From: Acidobacteriota bacterium
Lineage (GTDB): Bacteria; Acidobacteriota; Terriglobia; Terriglobales; Acidobacteriaceae
Direction of reading: 5' to 3'
DNA length: 35,409 nucleotides
Assembly (NCBI GenBank): GCA_021846985.1
Contig: JAJZVX010000033.1
Location: forward strand, 1-35,409
A program made the position numbers and the translations under genes. Shown one piece after another: positions 7,487-14,172 of this stretch (positions within the stretch are counted from its first letter, which is position 1; each line of letters opens with the position of its first letter). The notes under the pieces were generated by a model. That model saw nothing but the letters and a program-made list of their open reading frames with translations. It was not told the origin of the DNA and did not search any database.

Positions 7487-8194
7487 TCAGAGGTTGCTTT
7501 CGAGGGCGGCGGCGGCTTCGCGGGCGGCGATTTGCTGGGCGCGGCGTTCGACGTAGAAGCGGAAGATGAGGACCATGACGCCCCAGGCCATCCAGGCCAG
7601 CATGTTCCACAGGAAGGGGATGAGCATGGACTTGTCCATGCCGGAGCCCTGCGCGCCACCGAAGACGGGAGCGGGGTGCTGGGTGCGCCACCAGCGGTTG
7701 GACATGTAGACGATGGGGACATCGAGGGCGCCGAAGATGCCGAGGACGGCAGCCAGGGTCTGCACCTGGGGGCCGGCGGCAAAGCGGCGCAGCAGCAGGT
7801 AACTGACATAGATGAGCCAGAGGACCAGGGTGGTGGTGAGGCGGGCGTCCCAGGTCCACCAGATGCCCCAGGCGCGGCGGCCCCAGATGGGGCCGGTGAT
7901 GAGGACGACGGTACAGAAGACGACGCCGACCTCGGCGCCGGCCAGGGCCCAGGCGTCGGCCGCCTGCGCCCACTCCGGACGGCCGCGGCGCCAGGAAAGA
8001 TAACCGATGGAGCCGAGCAGGCTGATGGCGAAGAAGAGGAAGGCCACCGAGGCGGAGGGCACGTGGTAGAAGATGATGCGGAAGATCTCGCCCTGCATGG
8101 CGTCGGTGGGGGCGACGTAGATGGCCTGGTAGAAGCCCCAGGCCATGAGGACGAGGGTGACGGCGACGTAAAGGCTGATGGCGATTTTCTTCAT
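7487..8194 (-). CDS. ccmC: haem exporter/haem lyase subunit CcmC
   Basis: CcmC binds haem at the outer face of the membrane and loads it onto CcmE. The 235 residues form about six helices with the tryptophan-rich WWD motif WGIWWTWD (109-116) and two external histidines that ligate haem, His44 in FYHVPSA and His173 in RTQHPAP. Length and motif order are normal for CcmC, much shorter than CcmF. ccmC and ccmD form a separate unit from ccmE-ccmA-ybaK-ccmB. The upstream rnhB ends 60 bases before it and may be co-transcribed. Confidence 0.92.
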   Translation of the reverse strand: MKKIAISLYVAVTLVLMAWGFYQAIYVAPTDAMQGEIFRIIFYHVPSASVAFLFFAISLLGSIGYLSWRRGRPEWAQAADAWALAGAEVGVVFCTVVLITGPIWGRRAWGIWWTWDARLTTTLVLWLIYVSYLLLRRFAAGPQVQTLAAVLGIFGALDVPIVYMSNRWWRTQHPAPVFGGAQGSGMDKSMLIPFLWNMLAWMAWGVMVLIFRFYVERRAQQIAAREAAAALESNL

Positions 8195-8254
8195 TGCGGG
8201 GAATCCCGGTCGATCCTTTTCAGTGTACGACGGCGGCGGGGCGGCGGCATCCGG

Positions 8255-8890
8255 TTACGGTTCGGGAAATTGGAGCGCGGCCTGGGCGACGGGCTGGTAG
8301 GTTTTGCGGTGCAGGGGGGTGGGGCCGAGGCGGGCCAAAGCCTCCATGTGGGCGGGGCAGGGGTAGCCCTTGTGCTGGGCGAGGCCGTAGCCGGGAAAGT
8401 CGCGATCGAGCTCGACGACGAGGCGGTCGCGGTGGACTTTGGCCAGCACGCTGGCGGCGGCGATGGAGAAGCTAAGAGCGTCGCCGTGGACGACGGACTG
8501 CTGGGGGCAGTCCCAGTCGATGGGGTCGCGGCCGTCGATGAGCAGGTAGTCGGGGCTGAGCGGGAGCTGCTCGACGGCGCGGCGCATGGCCAGCAGCGCG
8601 GCCTGGCGGATGTTGATGCGGTCGATGGTTTCGGCATCGACGGCGGCGATGGCAAAGGCCACGGCGTTGGAGCGGATCTCGGGCTCAAGCTCGAGGCGTT
8701 TTTTCTCGGAGAGTTTTTTGGAGTCGTTGAGGCCAGGGAGGTGACAGGCTTTGGGAAGAATGACCGCGGCGGCGACCACCGGGCCGAAGAGCGGACCGCG
8801 GCCCACTTCGTCGAGACCGGCGATGCGCAGGGCGCCGCGGCGGCGCGCGGCCTCTTCCAGCTTCCATCCGCAAGTGAGCGCAAGAGCCAT
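8255..8890 (-). CDS. rnhB: ribonuclease HII
   Basis: Cleaves RNA in RNA-DNA hybrids and removes single ribonucleotides from DNA. The 211-residue protein carries the type 2 motif GLDEVGRGPLFGPVV with catalytic Asp27 and Glu28, Asp119 in LLIDG, and the HGD...S.AAASVLAKVHRD block with a further acidic residue. No Shine-Dalgarno precedes the ATG at 8890. TATACT ends six bases before it, which suggests a leaderless transcript from its own promoter, especially as a terminator separates it from rplS upstream. Confidence 0.94.
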   Translation of the reverse strand: MALALTCGWKLEEAARRRGALRIAGLDEVGRGPLFGPVVAAAVILPKACHLPGLNDSKKLSEKKRLELEPEIRSNAVAFAIAAVDAETIDRINIRQAALLAMRRAVEQLPLSPDYLLIDGRDPIDWDCPQQSVVHGDALSFSIAAASVLAKVHRDRLVVELDRDFPGYGLAQHKGYPCPAHMEALARLGPTPLHRKTYQPVAQAALQFPEP

Positions 8891-8896
8891 GCAATG

Positions 8897-8902
8897 AGTA
8901 TA
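8897..8902 (-). promoter_or_regulatory. -10 box of a probable leaderless rnhB promoter
   Basis: TATACT on the minus strand (5/6) ends six bases before the rnhB ATG, so the start of transcription would fall at the start codon. No strong -35 is seen. Confidence 0.4.
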
Positions 8903-8992
8903 GGAACGGGAGTCCGGTTTGGTCTCAGGCCGGCGGAGTGAGTGCCGGCCGCGGCGCTTCAGCGGCGGCGCGGAGGCGTTGTGGGGCGAAGG

Positions 8993-9022
8993 GCAAAAAA
9001 CAACCCCGGCCCAAGGCCGGGG
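8993..9022 (-). terminator. Rho-independent terminator after rplS
   Basis: Perfect stem CCCCGGCC (9004-9011) / GGCCGGGG (9015-9022) with a three-base loop. On the minus strand it is followed by TTGTTTTTTG. It lies 26 bases after the rplS stop and separates rplS from rnhB. Confidence 0.8.
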
Positions 9023-9048
9023 CTGCCTGGCGCAAAGGCCGTTATCGG

Positions 9049-9420
9049 CTACACGCGGACCCTGCCGGTTACGCGATCGATCTCTTTGAGGCGGGCGGCC
9101 TTGCCGCGCAGTCCGCGGAGATAGAAGAGCTTGGCGCGGCGCACGCGGTAGCTGCGCACCTTCTCAACCTTATCGACCACCTTGGAGTTGAAGGGGAAGA
9201 TGCGCTCGACGCCCTGGCCGAAGCTCATCTTGCGGACGGTGAAAGTGCCCTGGGGGCCGCGGTTGATGGCGATGACGAGGCCTTCAAAGGCCTGGAGGCG
9301 TTCCTTGTCGCCTTCTTTGATCCTGACCTGAACGCGCACCTGGTCGCCGGGGACAAAGTCGGGAAGGTCGGTGCGCTGGAGTTTTTCGGCCAGGCGCTGC
9401 ATAACGGGATGAATAGACAT
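9049..9420 (-). CDS. rplS: 50S ribosomal protein L19
   Basis: L19 sits at the 30S-50S interface. The 123 residues match the family from end to end: [47 protein letters not shown] and [20 protein letters not shown]. The start at 9420 ([13 protein letters not shown]) is chosen because AGGAAGAG lies just upstream; the in-frame ATG at 9435 would place that site inside the gene. It is divergent from rpsP, whereas rplS normally follows trmD on the same strand. Confidence 0.95.
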   Translation of the reverse strand: MSIHPVMQRLAEKLQRTDLPDFVPGDQVRVQVRIKEGDKERLQAFEGLVIAINRGPQGTFTVRKMSFGQGVERIFPFNSKVVDKVEKVRSYRVRRAKLFYLRGLRGKAARLKEIDRVTGRVRV

Positions 9421-9518
9421 GGTCTCTTCCTGCAATTGAACTCAGAATCTTGAGTTTACCAGAGAAGGTGGCGCTTGGCCAACCAGCGGAAGAAAACGGA
9501 GGCGGGGAGGGCGCGGAT

Positions 9519-9548
9519 TTGCCTGAAACGGTCACTTTCGGTGATACT
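9519..9548 (+). promoter_or_regulatory. candidate rpsP operon promoter
   Basis: TTGCCT (9519-9524), 18-base spacer, GATACT (9543-9548); both boxes are 4/6 to consensus. It would give a leader of about 180 bases before rpsP. Confidence 0.33.
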
Positions 9549-9586
9549 TAGGTGTTGTGTCTTGTGTGGCTGGGCATAAAGGTGCC

Positions 9587-9630
9587 CGGCATGTTTTTGT
9601 GGGTGCGGCGAAAGAGCAGCCGCCATGCCG
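9587..9630 (+). promoter_or_regulatory. nested hairpin in the rpsP leader
   Basis: An outer stem CGGCATG (9587-9593) / CATGCCG (9624-9630) encloses an inner stem GCGGC (9605-9609) / GCCGC (9619-9623). The 3' strands are directly adjacent; the 5' strands are separated by an 11-base bulge starting TTTTTG. It may be a cis-acting leader element, but it matches no RNA family I know. Confidence 0.35.
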
Positions 9631-9736
9631 CCGGCCGGGAGAGTCTGCCAGGGCGCGGGGCGCCCGCGGGGAGCATGCCCGCGCGGAAGAGCAAGACGGC
9701 AACAGAGCTTAGCAGAGTGAAAGGAACCGTATCGCC

Positions 9737-10000
9737 GTGGTAATGATTCGTCTGGCGCGCGTTGGCGCCCGCAAGCAGCCCTACTACCGAATTGTGGTCA
9801 TTGAGAAGGATCGTGCCCGCAATGGCCGTTCTATTGAGGTTGTGGGCACCTACAACCCCCGCACCAACCCCGCGACGGTGAACCTGAAGCACGAGCGGAT
9901 CGCCTATTGGAAGGGCGTGGGCGCGCAGTTTTCTCCCACGGTGGAGAAGCTGGTAACCAAGAACCCGGCGGCGCCGGTTGCCGACCCGGCCGCGGCCTGA
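9737..10000 (+). CDS. rpsP: 30S ribosomal protein S16
   Basis: S16 is an early-assembly protein of the small subunit. The 87 residues begin M-V-M-I-R-L-A-R, followed by QPYYRIVV, RNGRSIEVVGTYNP and KHERIAYWKGVGAQ, all canonical. A GTG start at 9737 is preferred: AAAGGAA lies 11 bases before it and the MVxIRL N-terminus is the usual one. An ATG at 9743 would leave the ribosome site 17 bases away. First gene of rpsP-khpA-rimM-trmD. Confidence 0.94.
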   Translation: MVMIRLARVGARKQPYYRIVVIEKDRARNGRSIEVVGTYNPRTNPATVNLKHERIAYWKGVGAQFSPTVEKLVTKNPAAPVADPAAA

Positions 10001-10157
10001 CCGTTTCGTTTTCTTATTCCAGGAGCGCGCTTCGGTGGAAGCATGCAGCCTGGCCGCCACGCAGCGCGGATACTGACGGCGGCAGGCCATTGCTGATAAG
10101 ATGCGCGCACCGATCCCAGTGGGCTAATTCTGGACGCATACGGTCAGGGGTAAGCGC

Positions 10158-10421
10158 ATGACCCAAAACGAAATGGTCGCAGTGGATGAGTTGGTCCGTG
10201 AAATTGCGCGGGCTTTGGTGGATGAGCCGGCATCGGTAGCCGTGGAGTCTGTGGACCGGGACGAGAACACCATTCTCAAGCTCCGGGTGGCGCCTCAGGA
10301 CGTGGGCAAGGTGATCGGCAAGCAAGGCCGCACCGCCCGCTCGGTGCGCACCATTCTGGGCGCTGTGAGCATGAAGCTTCACCACCGCTACACGCTCGAC
10401 ATCCTGGAAGAAGACGAATAA
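10158..10421 (+). CDS. khpA: KH-domain RNA-binding protein KhpA (YlqC)
   Basis: A single-KH-domain RNA chaperone, in many bacteria partner of KhpB/Jag in controlling cell size and small-RNA function. The 87 residues include the KH loop in VGKVIGKQGRTARSVRTIL (G-K-Q-G corresponding to GxxG). The start follows AGGGG with nine bases spacing. Position between rpsP and rimM is the standard one. The gap to rpsP is 157 bases, long for an operon, so an internal promoter is possible. Confidence 0.93.
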   Translation: MTQNEMVAVDELVREIARALVDEPASVAVESVDRDENTILKLRVAPQDVGKVIGKQGRTARSVRTILGAVSMKLHHRYTLDILEEDE

Positions 10422-10468
10422 CGGCAACCCCGCGCGCCGGTCCGCCGGCGCAGGCGGAAGCAGGAACG

Positions 10469-11026
10469 ATGACACCGGAGACGGTCGCCGATCAGTGGGT
10501 GTGGCTTGCGCGCATTCGCCGTCCGCAGGGCCGCAAAGGCGAGGTTTTTGCCGAAATCCTGACTGATTTTCCCGAGAAGTTTGCCGAGCGCAGACGGCTG
10601 TGGCTGCTGGACGAGCCGGGGCCGGGCGCGGCGGCGCGCGCGGTTGCGCTTGCCGGCCACTGGCTGCACAAGGGCGGCGTGGTGCTGCACTTCGCGGAGG
10701 TGGACACGATCAGCGCTGCCGAGGCGCTGAAAGGGCTGATTGTCGCCATTCCGCGGTCTGAACGGGCGGCGCTGGGCGAGGACGAGGCCTACATCGGCGA
10801 CCTCGTCGGCTGCCTGCTGGTGGATGTGGCCGGAGCCGTGCCCGCCGGGGTGGGAGTGGTTGAAGACGTGGACCGCACGGCGGGGCCAGTGGCGCTGCTG
10901 GTGGTGGCGGGCAAGAGCGGCGAGGTGCTGGTGCCCTTTGCCAAAAGCTATCTACGCAAGCTGGACCTTGACGCGCGGCGCGTGGAGATGGCGCTGCCCG
11001 AGGGGCTCGTGGAACTGAACGGCTAG
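10469..11026 (+). CDS. rimM: ribosome maturation factor RimM
   Basis: RimM binds S19 and assists folding of the 30S head. The 185-residue protein has the N-terminal RimM beta-barrel (ARIRRPQGRKGEVFAEILTD, about 10-29, corresponding to the usual KPHGIKGEV start) and a C-terminal PRC-barrel (about 95-180, starting EDEAYIGDLVGCLLVD and ending LVPFAKSYLRKLDLDARRVEM). The ATG follows AGGA. It lies 47 bases after khpA. Confidence 0.92.
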   Translation: MTPETVADQWVWLARIRRPQGRKGEVFAEILTDFPEKFAERRRLWLLDEPGPGAAARAVALAGHWLHKGGVVLHFAEVDTISAAEALKGLIVAIPRSERAALGEDEAYIGDLVGCLLVDVAGAVPAGVGVVEDVDRTAGPVALLVVAGKSGEVLVPFAKSYLRKLDLDARRVEMALPEGLVELNG

Positions 11027-11198
11027 CCGCCAGCGGGACAGCAGGAACTTCAGCCCGCAGACGCGAGAAACCAGCGCTTTGCCCGTTGGTCCTGTCTTGC
11101 GGGCATGCCGGCGGCTGCTTGTTTCCGTTCTCTTCCAACGCTGACAGAAGCGGGCGCGGCGCGGCGGAACAATTCTTTGCCGTTATCATCAGGTAGAT

Positions 11199-12023
11199 AT
11201 GCGCTTTGAGATTGTGACCATCTTTCCCGGGTTTTTCGCGGGCATCTTCGAGAACGGGATTGTGCGCCGCGCGCTGGCCGAGGGGCTGGTGGAGGTGGGG
11301 GTCCACGACCTGAGGGAGTTCACGCACGACCGGCACCGCACGGTGGACGACCGGCCGTTTGGCGGCGGCGAAGGGATGGTGCTGAAGCCTGAACCGCTGG
11401 CCGAAGCGCTGGCCTCGCTGGACATTGCGCCCAAGCCAAGGCCGGCCGGCGTGGCGCGGGAGCGGGTGATTCTGCTCTCGGCGCAGGGACGGCCGTTCAC
11501 GCAGGCGGTGGCGCGGGAGCTGGCGGGTCTGGAGCGCGTGGTGCTGCTCTGCGGGCGTTACGAGGGCGTGGACGAGCGCATCAACCAGCTCTACTGCGAC
11601 GAGGAACTTTCCATTGGCGACTATGTGCTGAGCGGCGGCGAGCTGGCGGCGGCGGTGGTGGTGGACGCGACCATGCGGCTGATTCCCGGCGTGCTGGGCA
11701 ACCAGGCCTCGGGCGCGTTCGAGAGCTTTGGCGCGGCCGACGGCGAAATTGAGGCGGACGTGGAGGGGGTTCCGCGTTCGCAGCACGGGGCGGGAGGGCT
11801 GCTGGACTATCCGCATTACACGCGGCCCGCGGTTTTTGGCGGGCTGGCCGCGCCGGAGGTGCTGCTGAACGGCGACCACCAGCAGATTCGCCGCTGGCGT
11901 CGCCAGCAGCAGTTGCGCAAGACGCTGGCCAACCGCCCCGACCTGCTGGAAAAGGCGGCCTTGAGCGACGAGGATCGCAGGCTGCTGGAGGCCATCGGGC
12001 AAGAGGGCTGCGAAGGCTTCTAG
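11199..12023 (+). CDS. trmD: tRNA (guanine37-N1)-methyltransferase TrmD
   Basis: Methylates G37 next to the anticodon, preventing +1 frameshifts; uses S-adenosylmethionine bound in a trefoil knot. The 274-residue protein begins MRFEIVTIFPGFF and shows VDDRPFGGGEGMVLKPEPL, CGRYEGVDERI and DEELSIGDYVLSGGELAA, the knot motifs. The C-terminal domain (about 170-270) includes LLDYPHYTRP. It follows rimM by 172 bases in which I see no gene; TATCAT sits nine bases before its ATG and could be a separate -10. Its stop overlaps the convergent DinB-like gene by four bases. Confidence 0.95.
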   Translation: MRFEIVTIFPGFFAGIFENGIVRRALAEGLVEVGVHDLREFTHDRHRTVDDRPFGGGEGMVLKPEPLAEALASLDIAPKPRPAGVARERVILLSAQGRPFTQAVARELAGLERVVLLCGRYEGVDERINQLYCDEELSIGDYVLSGGELAAAVVVDATMRLIPGVLGNQASGAFESFGAADGEIEADVEGVPRSQHGAGGLLDYPHYTRPAVFGGLAAPEVLLNGDHQQIRRWRRQQQLRKTLANRPDLLEKAALSDEDRRLLEAIGQEGCEGF

Positions 12024-12487
12024 AACGTCTTGACCGGGGCGGACTGGCTGGCGCCGGCATGGCCGGTTTCGATGCGGGCGAGGTAGAAGTTTTCGCCGCG
12101 GGTGGGGCAGCCTGCCAGGCGGCGGAGCATGGCGAGCTGGCCGGTGTGGGTGAGGGCGTCGGACACAGGTCCTTGAAAGAGACGTTCGACGGGCGCCTGG
12201 AGCGGCTCGTCCGAGGCGAGGAAGGCGTCAAAGCGGCCCAGGGCGGCAAAGAAGCGGCGGGTTTCGGCCTCCCAGGCCAGGGGCTCGGAGTCGCGCCAGG
12301 CGGGCTTGCCCGTGGCCATGGCCAGCGCCCAGTCCAATAGATCGCCCATGTGGGCCAGGATCTGCGCGGGAGTGCGGCCCGCGCCGGCAAAATCGGCAAA
12401 ATGGGCGGGAGCGCCCTCGATGGCGCGCGTGGCGCGGTAGGCCAGAGTGGCCAGCGTGTGGCGTAGCAGCAGGCGTTTTTCGTCCAT
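12020..12487 (-). CDS. DinB-like four-helix protein
   Basis: A 155-residue all-helical protein of the DinB/YfiT type, a family of metal-binding four-helix bundles; some members are thiol transferases using mycothiol or bacillithiol, many are uncharacterised. Possible metal ligands are His46 (AQILAHMGDLLDWAL) and His114 (ALTHTGQLAMLRRL), placed as in the family. No Shine-Dalgarno is seen; TATAGT lies eight bases before the ATG, so the mRNA may be nearly leaderless. Function is not inferred beyond the fold. Confidence 0.7.
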   Translation of the reverse strand: MDEKRLLLRHTLATLAYRATRAIEGAPAHFADFAGAGRTPAQILAHMGDLLDWALAMATGKPAWRDSEPLAWEAETRRFFAALGRFDAFLASDEPLQAPVERLFQGPVSDALTHTGQLAMLRRLAGCPTRGENFYLARIETGHAGASQSAPVKTF

Positions 12488-12495
12488 AGTTCAGA

Positions 12496-12501
12496 ACTAT
12501 A
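12496..12501 (-). promoter_or_regulatory. -10 box of the DinB-like gene
   Basis: TATAGT (5/6) on the minus strand, eight bases before the ATG at 12487, with no Shine-Dalgarno between. Confidence 0.35.
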
Positions 12502-12622
12502 GCGCAGGCCTGCTGGCGCGTCCGGGGCAGTGGCGCGCATGAGGCGTATTCCGGGTTCCAGCTTGTTAAGATGGGCAGGGAAGCGCTCGAACGGGCGGCG
12601 CAGGAGTGCGGAGCGTACAGGG

Positions 12623-13333
12623 ATGGTTCGTGAGTACCACAAATGGAATTCCAGCCGTCTGGGCCGGGAGATGGAGCTGCTGATTTTTGGTCATGGCGGC
12701 ATGCCGGTTCTGGCTTTTCCCACTTCGGGCGGCCGTTTCTTCGACATGGAAGACCGTGGGATGATCGGGGCTCTTGGCGGCAGGATCGAGAGCGGCGACC
12801 TGCAGATTTTCTGCGTGGATTCGCTTGACGGCGAAAGCTGGTATAACCGGCAGGCGCCGCCGCGCGGGCGCGTCGAGCGCCATCTGCAGTATGAGGCGTA
12901 CCTGCTCAACGAAGTTCTGCCGCTGATCCGGCAGCGGAACGGCGATCCGCTGCTGACCGCGGCCGGGTGCAGCCTGGGCGGCTATCACGCGGTGAACATG
13001 GCGCTCAAGCATCCGGGCCTGTTCACGGGCGCGCTGTCGATGTCGGGCGCCTTCGATCTGAGCGGTTTTCTGGACGGCTACTACGATCAGGATTGCTATT
13101 ACAACCTGCCCGCGCACTACCTGCCCAGCCTGATCGATCCGATGGTGTTGGAGCGGCTGCGGGGCAACCGGTTCGTGCTGGCCACGGGCTGGGACGACCG
13201 CTGTCTGGGCCAGAACCAGCAGCTTGACCGCATGCTGGGCGAGAAGGCCATTCCCCACGAGCTGCACGTGTGGGCAACTCCCAACTCCCACGACTGGGCC
13301 ACGTGGGCAAGGATGGCGCAGGAGTACCTGTAA
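12623..13333 (+). CDS. alpha/beta-hydrolase, putative esterase (EstD-like)
   Basis: A 236-residue alpha/beta-hydrolase of the esterase D/PHB-depolymerase group. The nucleophile elbow is AAGCSLGGYHA with Ser117 in G-x-S-x-G. The acid is probably Asp191 or Asp192 (ATGWDDRC) and the base His223 (NSHDWATW). No signal peptide, so cytosolic. The start at 12623 follows GGAG by nine bases. The frame is open to 12530, but the extra N-terminus is basic and lacks a ribosome site. The substrate cannot be read from sequence; homologues act on short acyl esters. Confidence 0.8.
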   Translation: MVREYHKWNSSRLGREMELLIFGHGGMPVLAFPTSGGRFFDMEDRGMIGALGGRIESGDLQIFCVDSLDGESWYNRQAPPRGRVERHLQYEAYLLNEVLPLIRQRNGDPLLTAAGCSLGGYHAVNMALKHPGLFTGALSMSGAFDLSGFLDGYYDQDCYYNLPAHYLPSLIDPMVLERLRGNRFVLATGWDDRCLGQNQQLDRMLGEKAIPHELHVWATPNSHDWATWARMAQEYL

Positions 13334-13392
13334 GCGGGGTCGAGTGCGGGGGAGGGGCGTTTGCGCGTGGATGCCGCCTGCGTCCGGGCGCG

Positions 13393-14043
13393 TCAGCCGG
13401 TGGTTTCTTCCTCGGCGATGAGCGAATCGACGATGTGCCCCATCTTTTCCTGCTTGGTCCGGATGTAGTCTGCGAAGGTGTCCAGGGGCTTCACTTCCGC
13501 CGAGACGCGCTCTACGACCTCGATGCCGGCGGCTTCCATGGCGGCTACCTTTTCGGGGTTGTTGGTCATCAGGCGGACCTGCTTCACCTGGAGCATTTGC
13601 AGCACTGCGGCCGGCATCTCGTAGGCGCGGCAATCGGCAGCAAAGCCCAGTTCCACGTTGGCTTCCACGGTATCGAGCCCATGGTCCTGCAGCTCGTAGG
13701 CCTGCAGTTTGGCCATCAGGCCGATGCCGCGGCCCTCCTGCTGCTCATAGAGCAGGATGCCCGCGCCCTCCTGGGCAATGCGCTGGAGGGCCATTTCGAG
13801 TTGGAGCCGGCAGTCGCAGCGCAGCGAACCGAAGACGTCGCCGGTAAGGCATTGGGAGTGAATCCGCACCACCGGCGGCGCGGCATGCACGTCGCCCATC
13901 ACCAGCGCCACCAGTTCTTCGGTATCGTCCGCCCTGTGGCCGTTGCGCCCCTCCCGCCGTCCCCGGAAACCCAGAATGCGAAACTCGCCCCAGCGGCTGG
14001 GGAACTGCGCCTCGGCGATTTTCTTCACGCTCTCGAATGCCAT
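13393..14043 (-). CDS. ribA: GTP cyclohydrolase II
   Basis: First step of riboflavin synthesis: GTP to 2,5-diamino-6-ribosylamino-pyrimidinone phosphate, formate and pyrophosphate. The 216 residues contain the zinc site RIHSQCLTGDVFGSLRCDC (Cys65, Cys76, Cys78), the EQQEGRGIGLMAKLQAYELQ block with the catalytic region, and the C-terminal RLMTNNPEKV. It is the stand-alone enzyme, not fused to the RibB domain. An acidic/basic insertion RGRREGRNGHRADD lies near residue 27-40. TAAAAT ends six bases before the ATG and no Shine-Dalgarno is present. Confidence 0.93.
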   Translation of the reverse strand: MAFESVKKIAEAQFPSRWGEFRILGFRGRREGRNGHRADDTEELVALVMGDVHAAPPVVRIHSQCLTGDVFGSLRCDCRLQLEMALQRIAQEGAGILLYEQQEGRGIGLMAKLQAYELQDHGLDTVEANVELGFAADCRAYEMPAAVLQMLQVKQVRLMTNNPEKVAAMEAAGIEVVERVSAEVKPLDTFADYIRTKQEKMGHIVDSLIAEEETTG

Positions 14044-14049
14044 GATTCC

Positions 14050-14077
14050 ATTTTACGTCGTGCTGGAAACCCTTCAA
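14050..14077 (-). promoter_or_regulatory. leaderless ribA promoter
   Basis: Minus strand: TTGAAG (14072-14077), 16-base spacer, TAAAAT (14050-14055). The -10 ends six bases before the ribA ATG. Confidence 0.5.
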
Positions 14078-14160
14078 AAGGCTCCATCGCGAGAGCCAAG
14101 ACGGCAGGTATTCGTATTCCTCTCTGAACCCGCCAACTGGCCGCAGGGCAGGCAGCGCGT

Positions 14161-14166
14161 TACAGT
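14161..14166 (+). promoter_or_regulatory. -10 box of a probable leaderless kinase promoter
   Basis: TACAGT ends six bases before the GTG start at 14173, with no convincing Shine-Dalgarno in between. Confidence 0.35.
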
Positions 14167-14172
14167 TGAGGC

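Larger units (their letters stand above)
9421..9736. other. divergent intergenic region rplS / rpsP
   Basis: This 316-base gap between two divergent ribosomal-protein genes has no gene that I can support. It holds a candidate rpsP promoter (9519-9548) and a nested hairpin (9587-9630) that would lie in the rpsP leader. Confidence 0.55.

Noticed and set aside
7448..8941. Long plus-strand open frame covering ccmC and rnhB
   Set aside because: It lies entirely opposite genes with intact motifs (WWD; GLDEVGRGP), and its translation is low-complexity.
12530..12622. Upstream start of the esterase at 12530
   Set aside because: The added 31 residues are basic, without Shine-Dalgarno, and a good GGAG site precedes 12623.
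13334..13392. dif-like recombination site at the skew switch
   Set aside because: No 28-base palindromic site resembling dif was found between the esterase and ribA.
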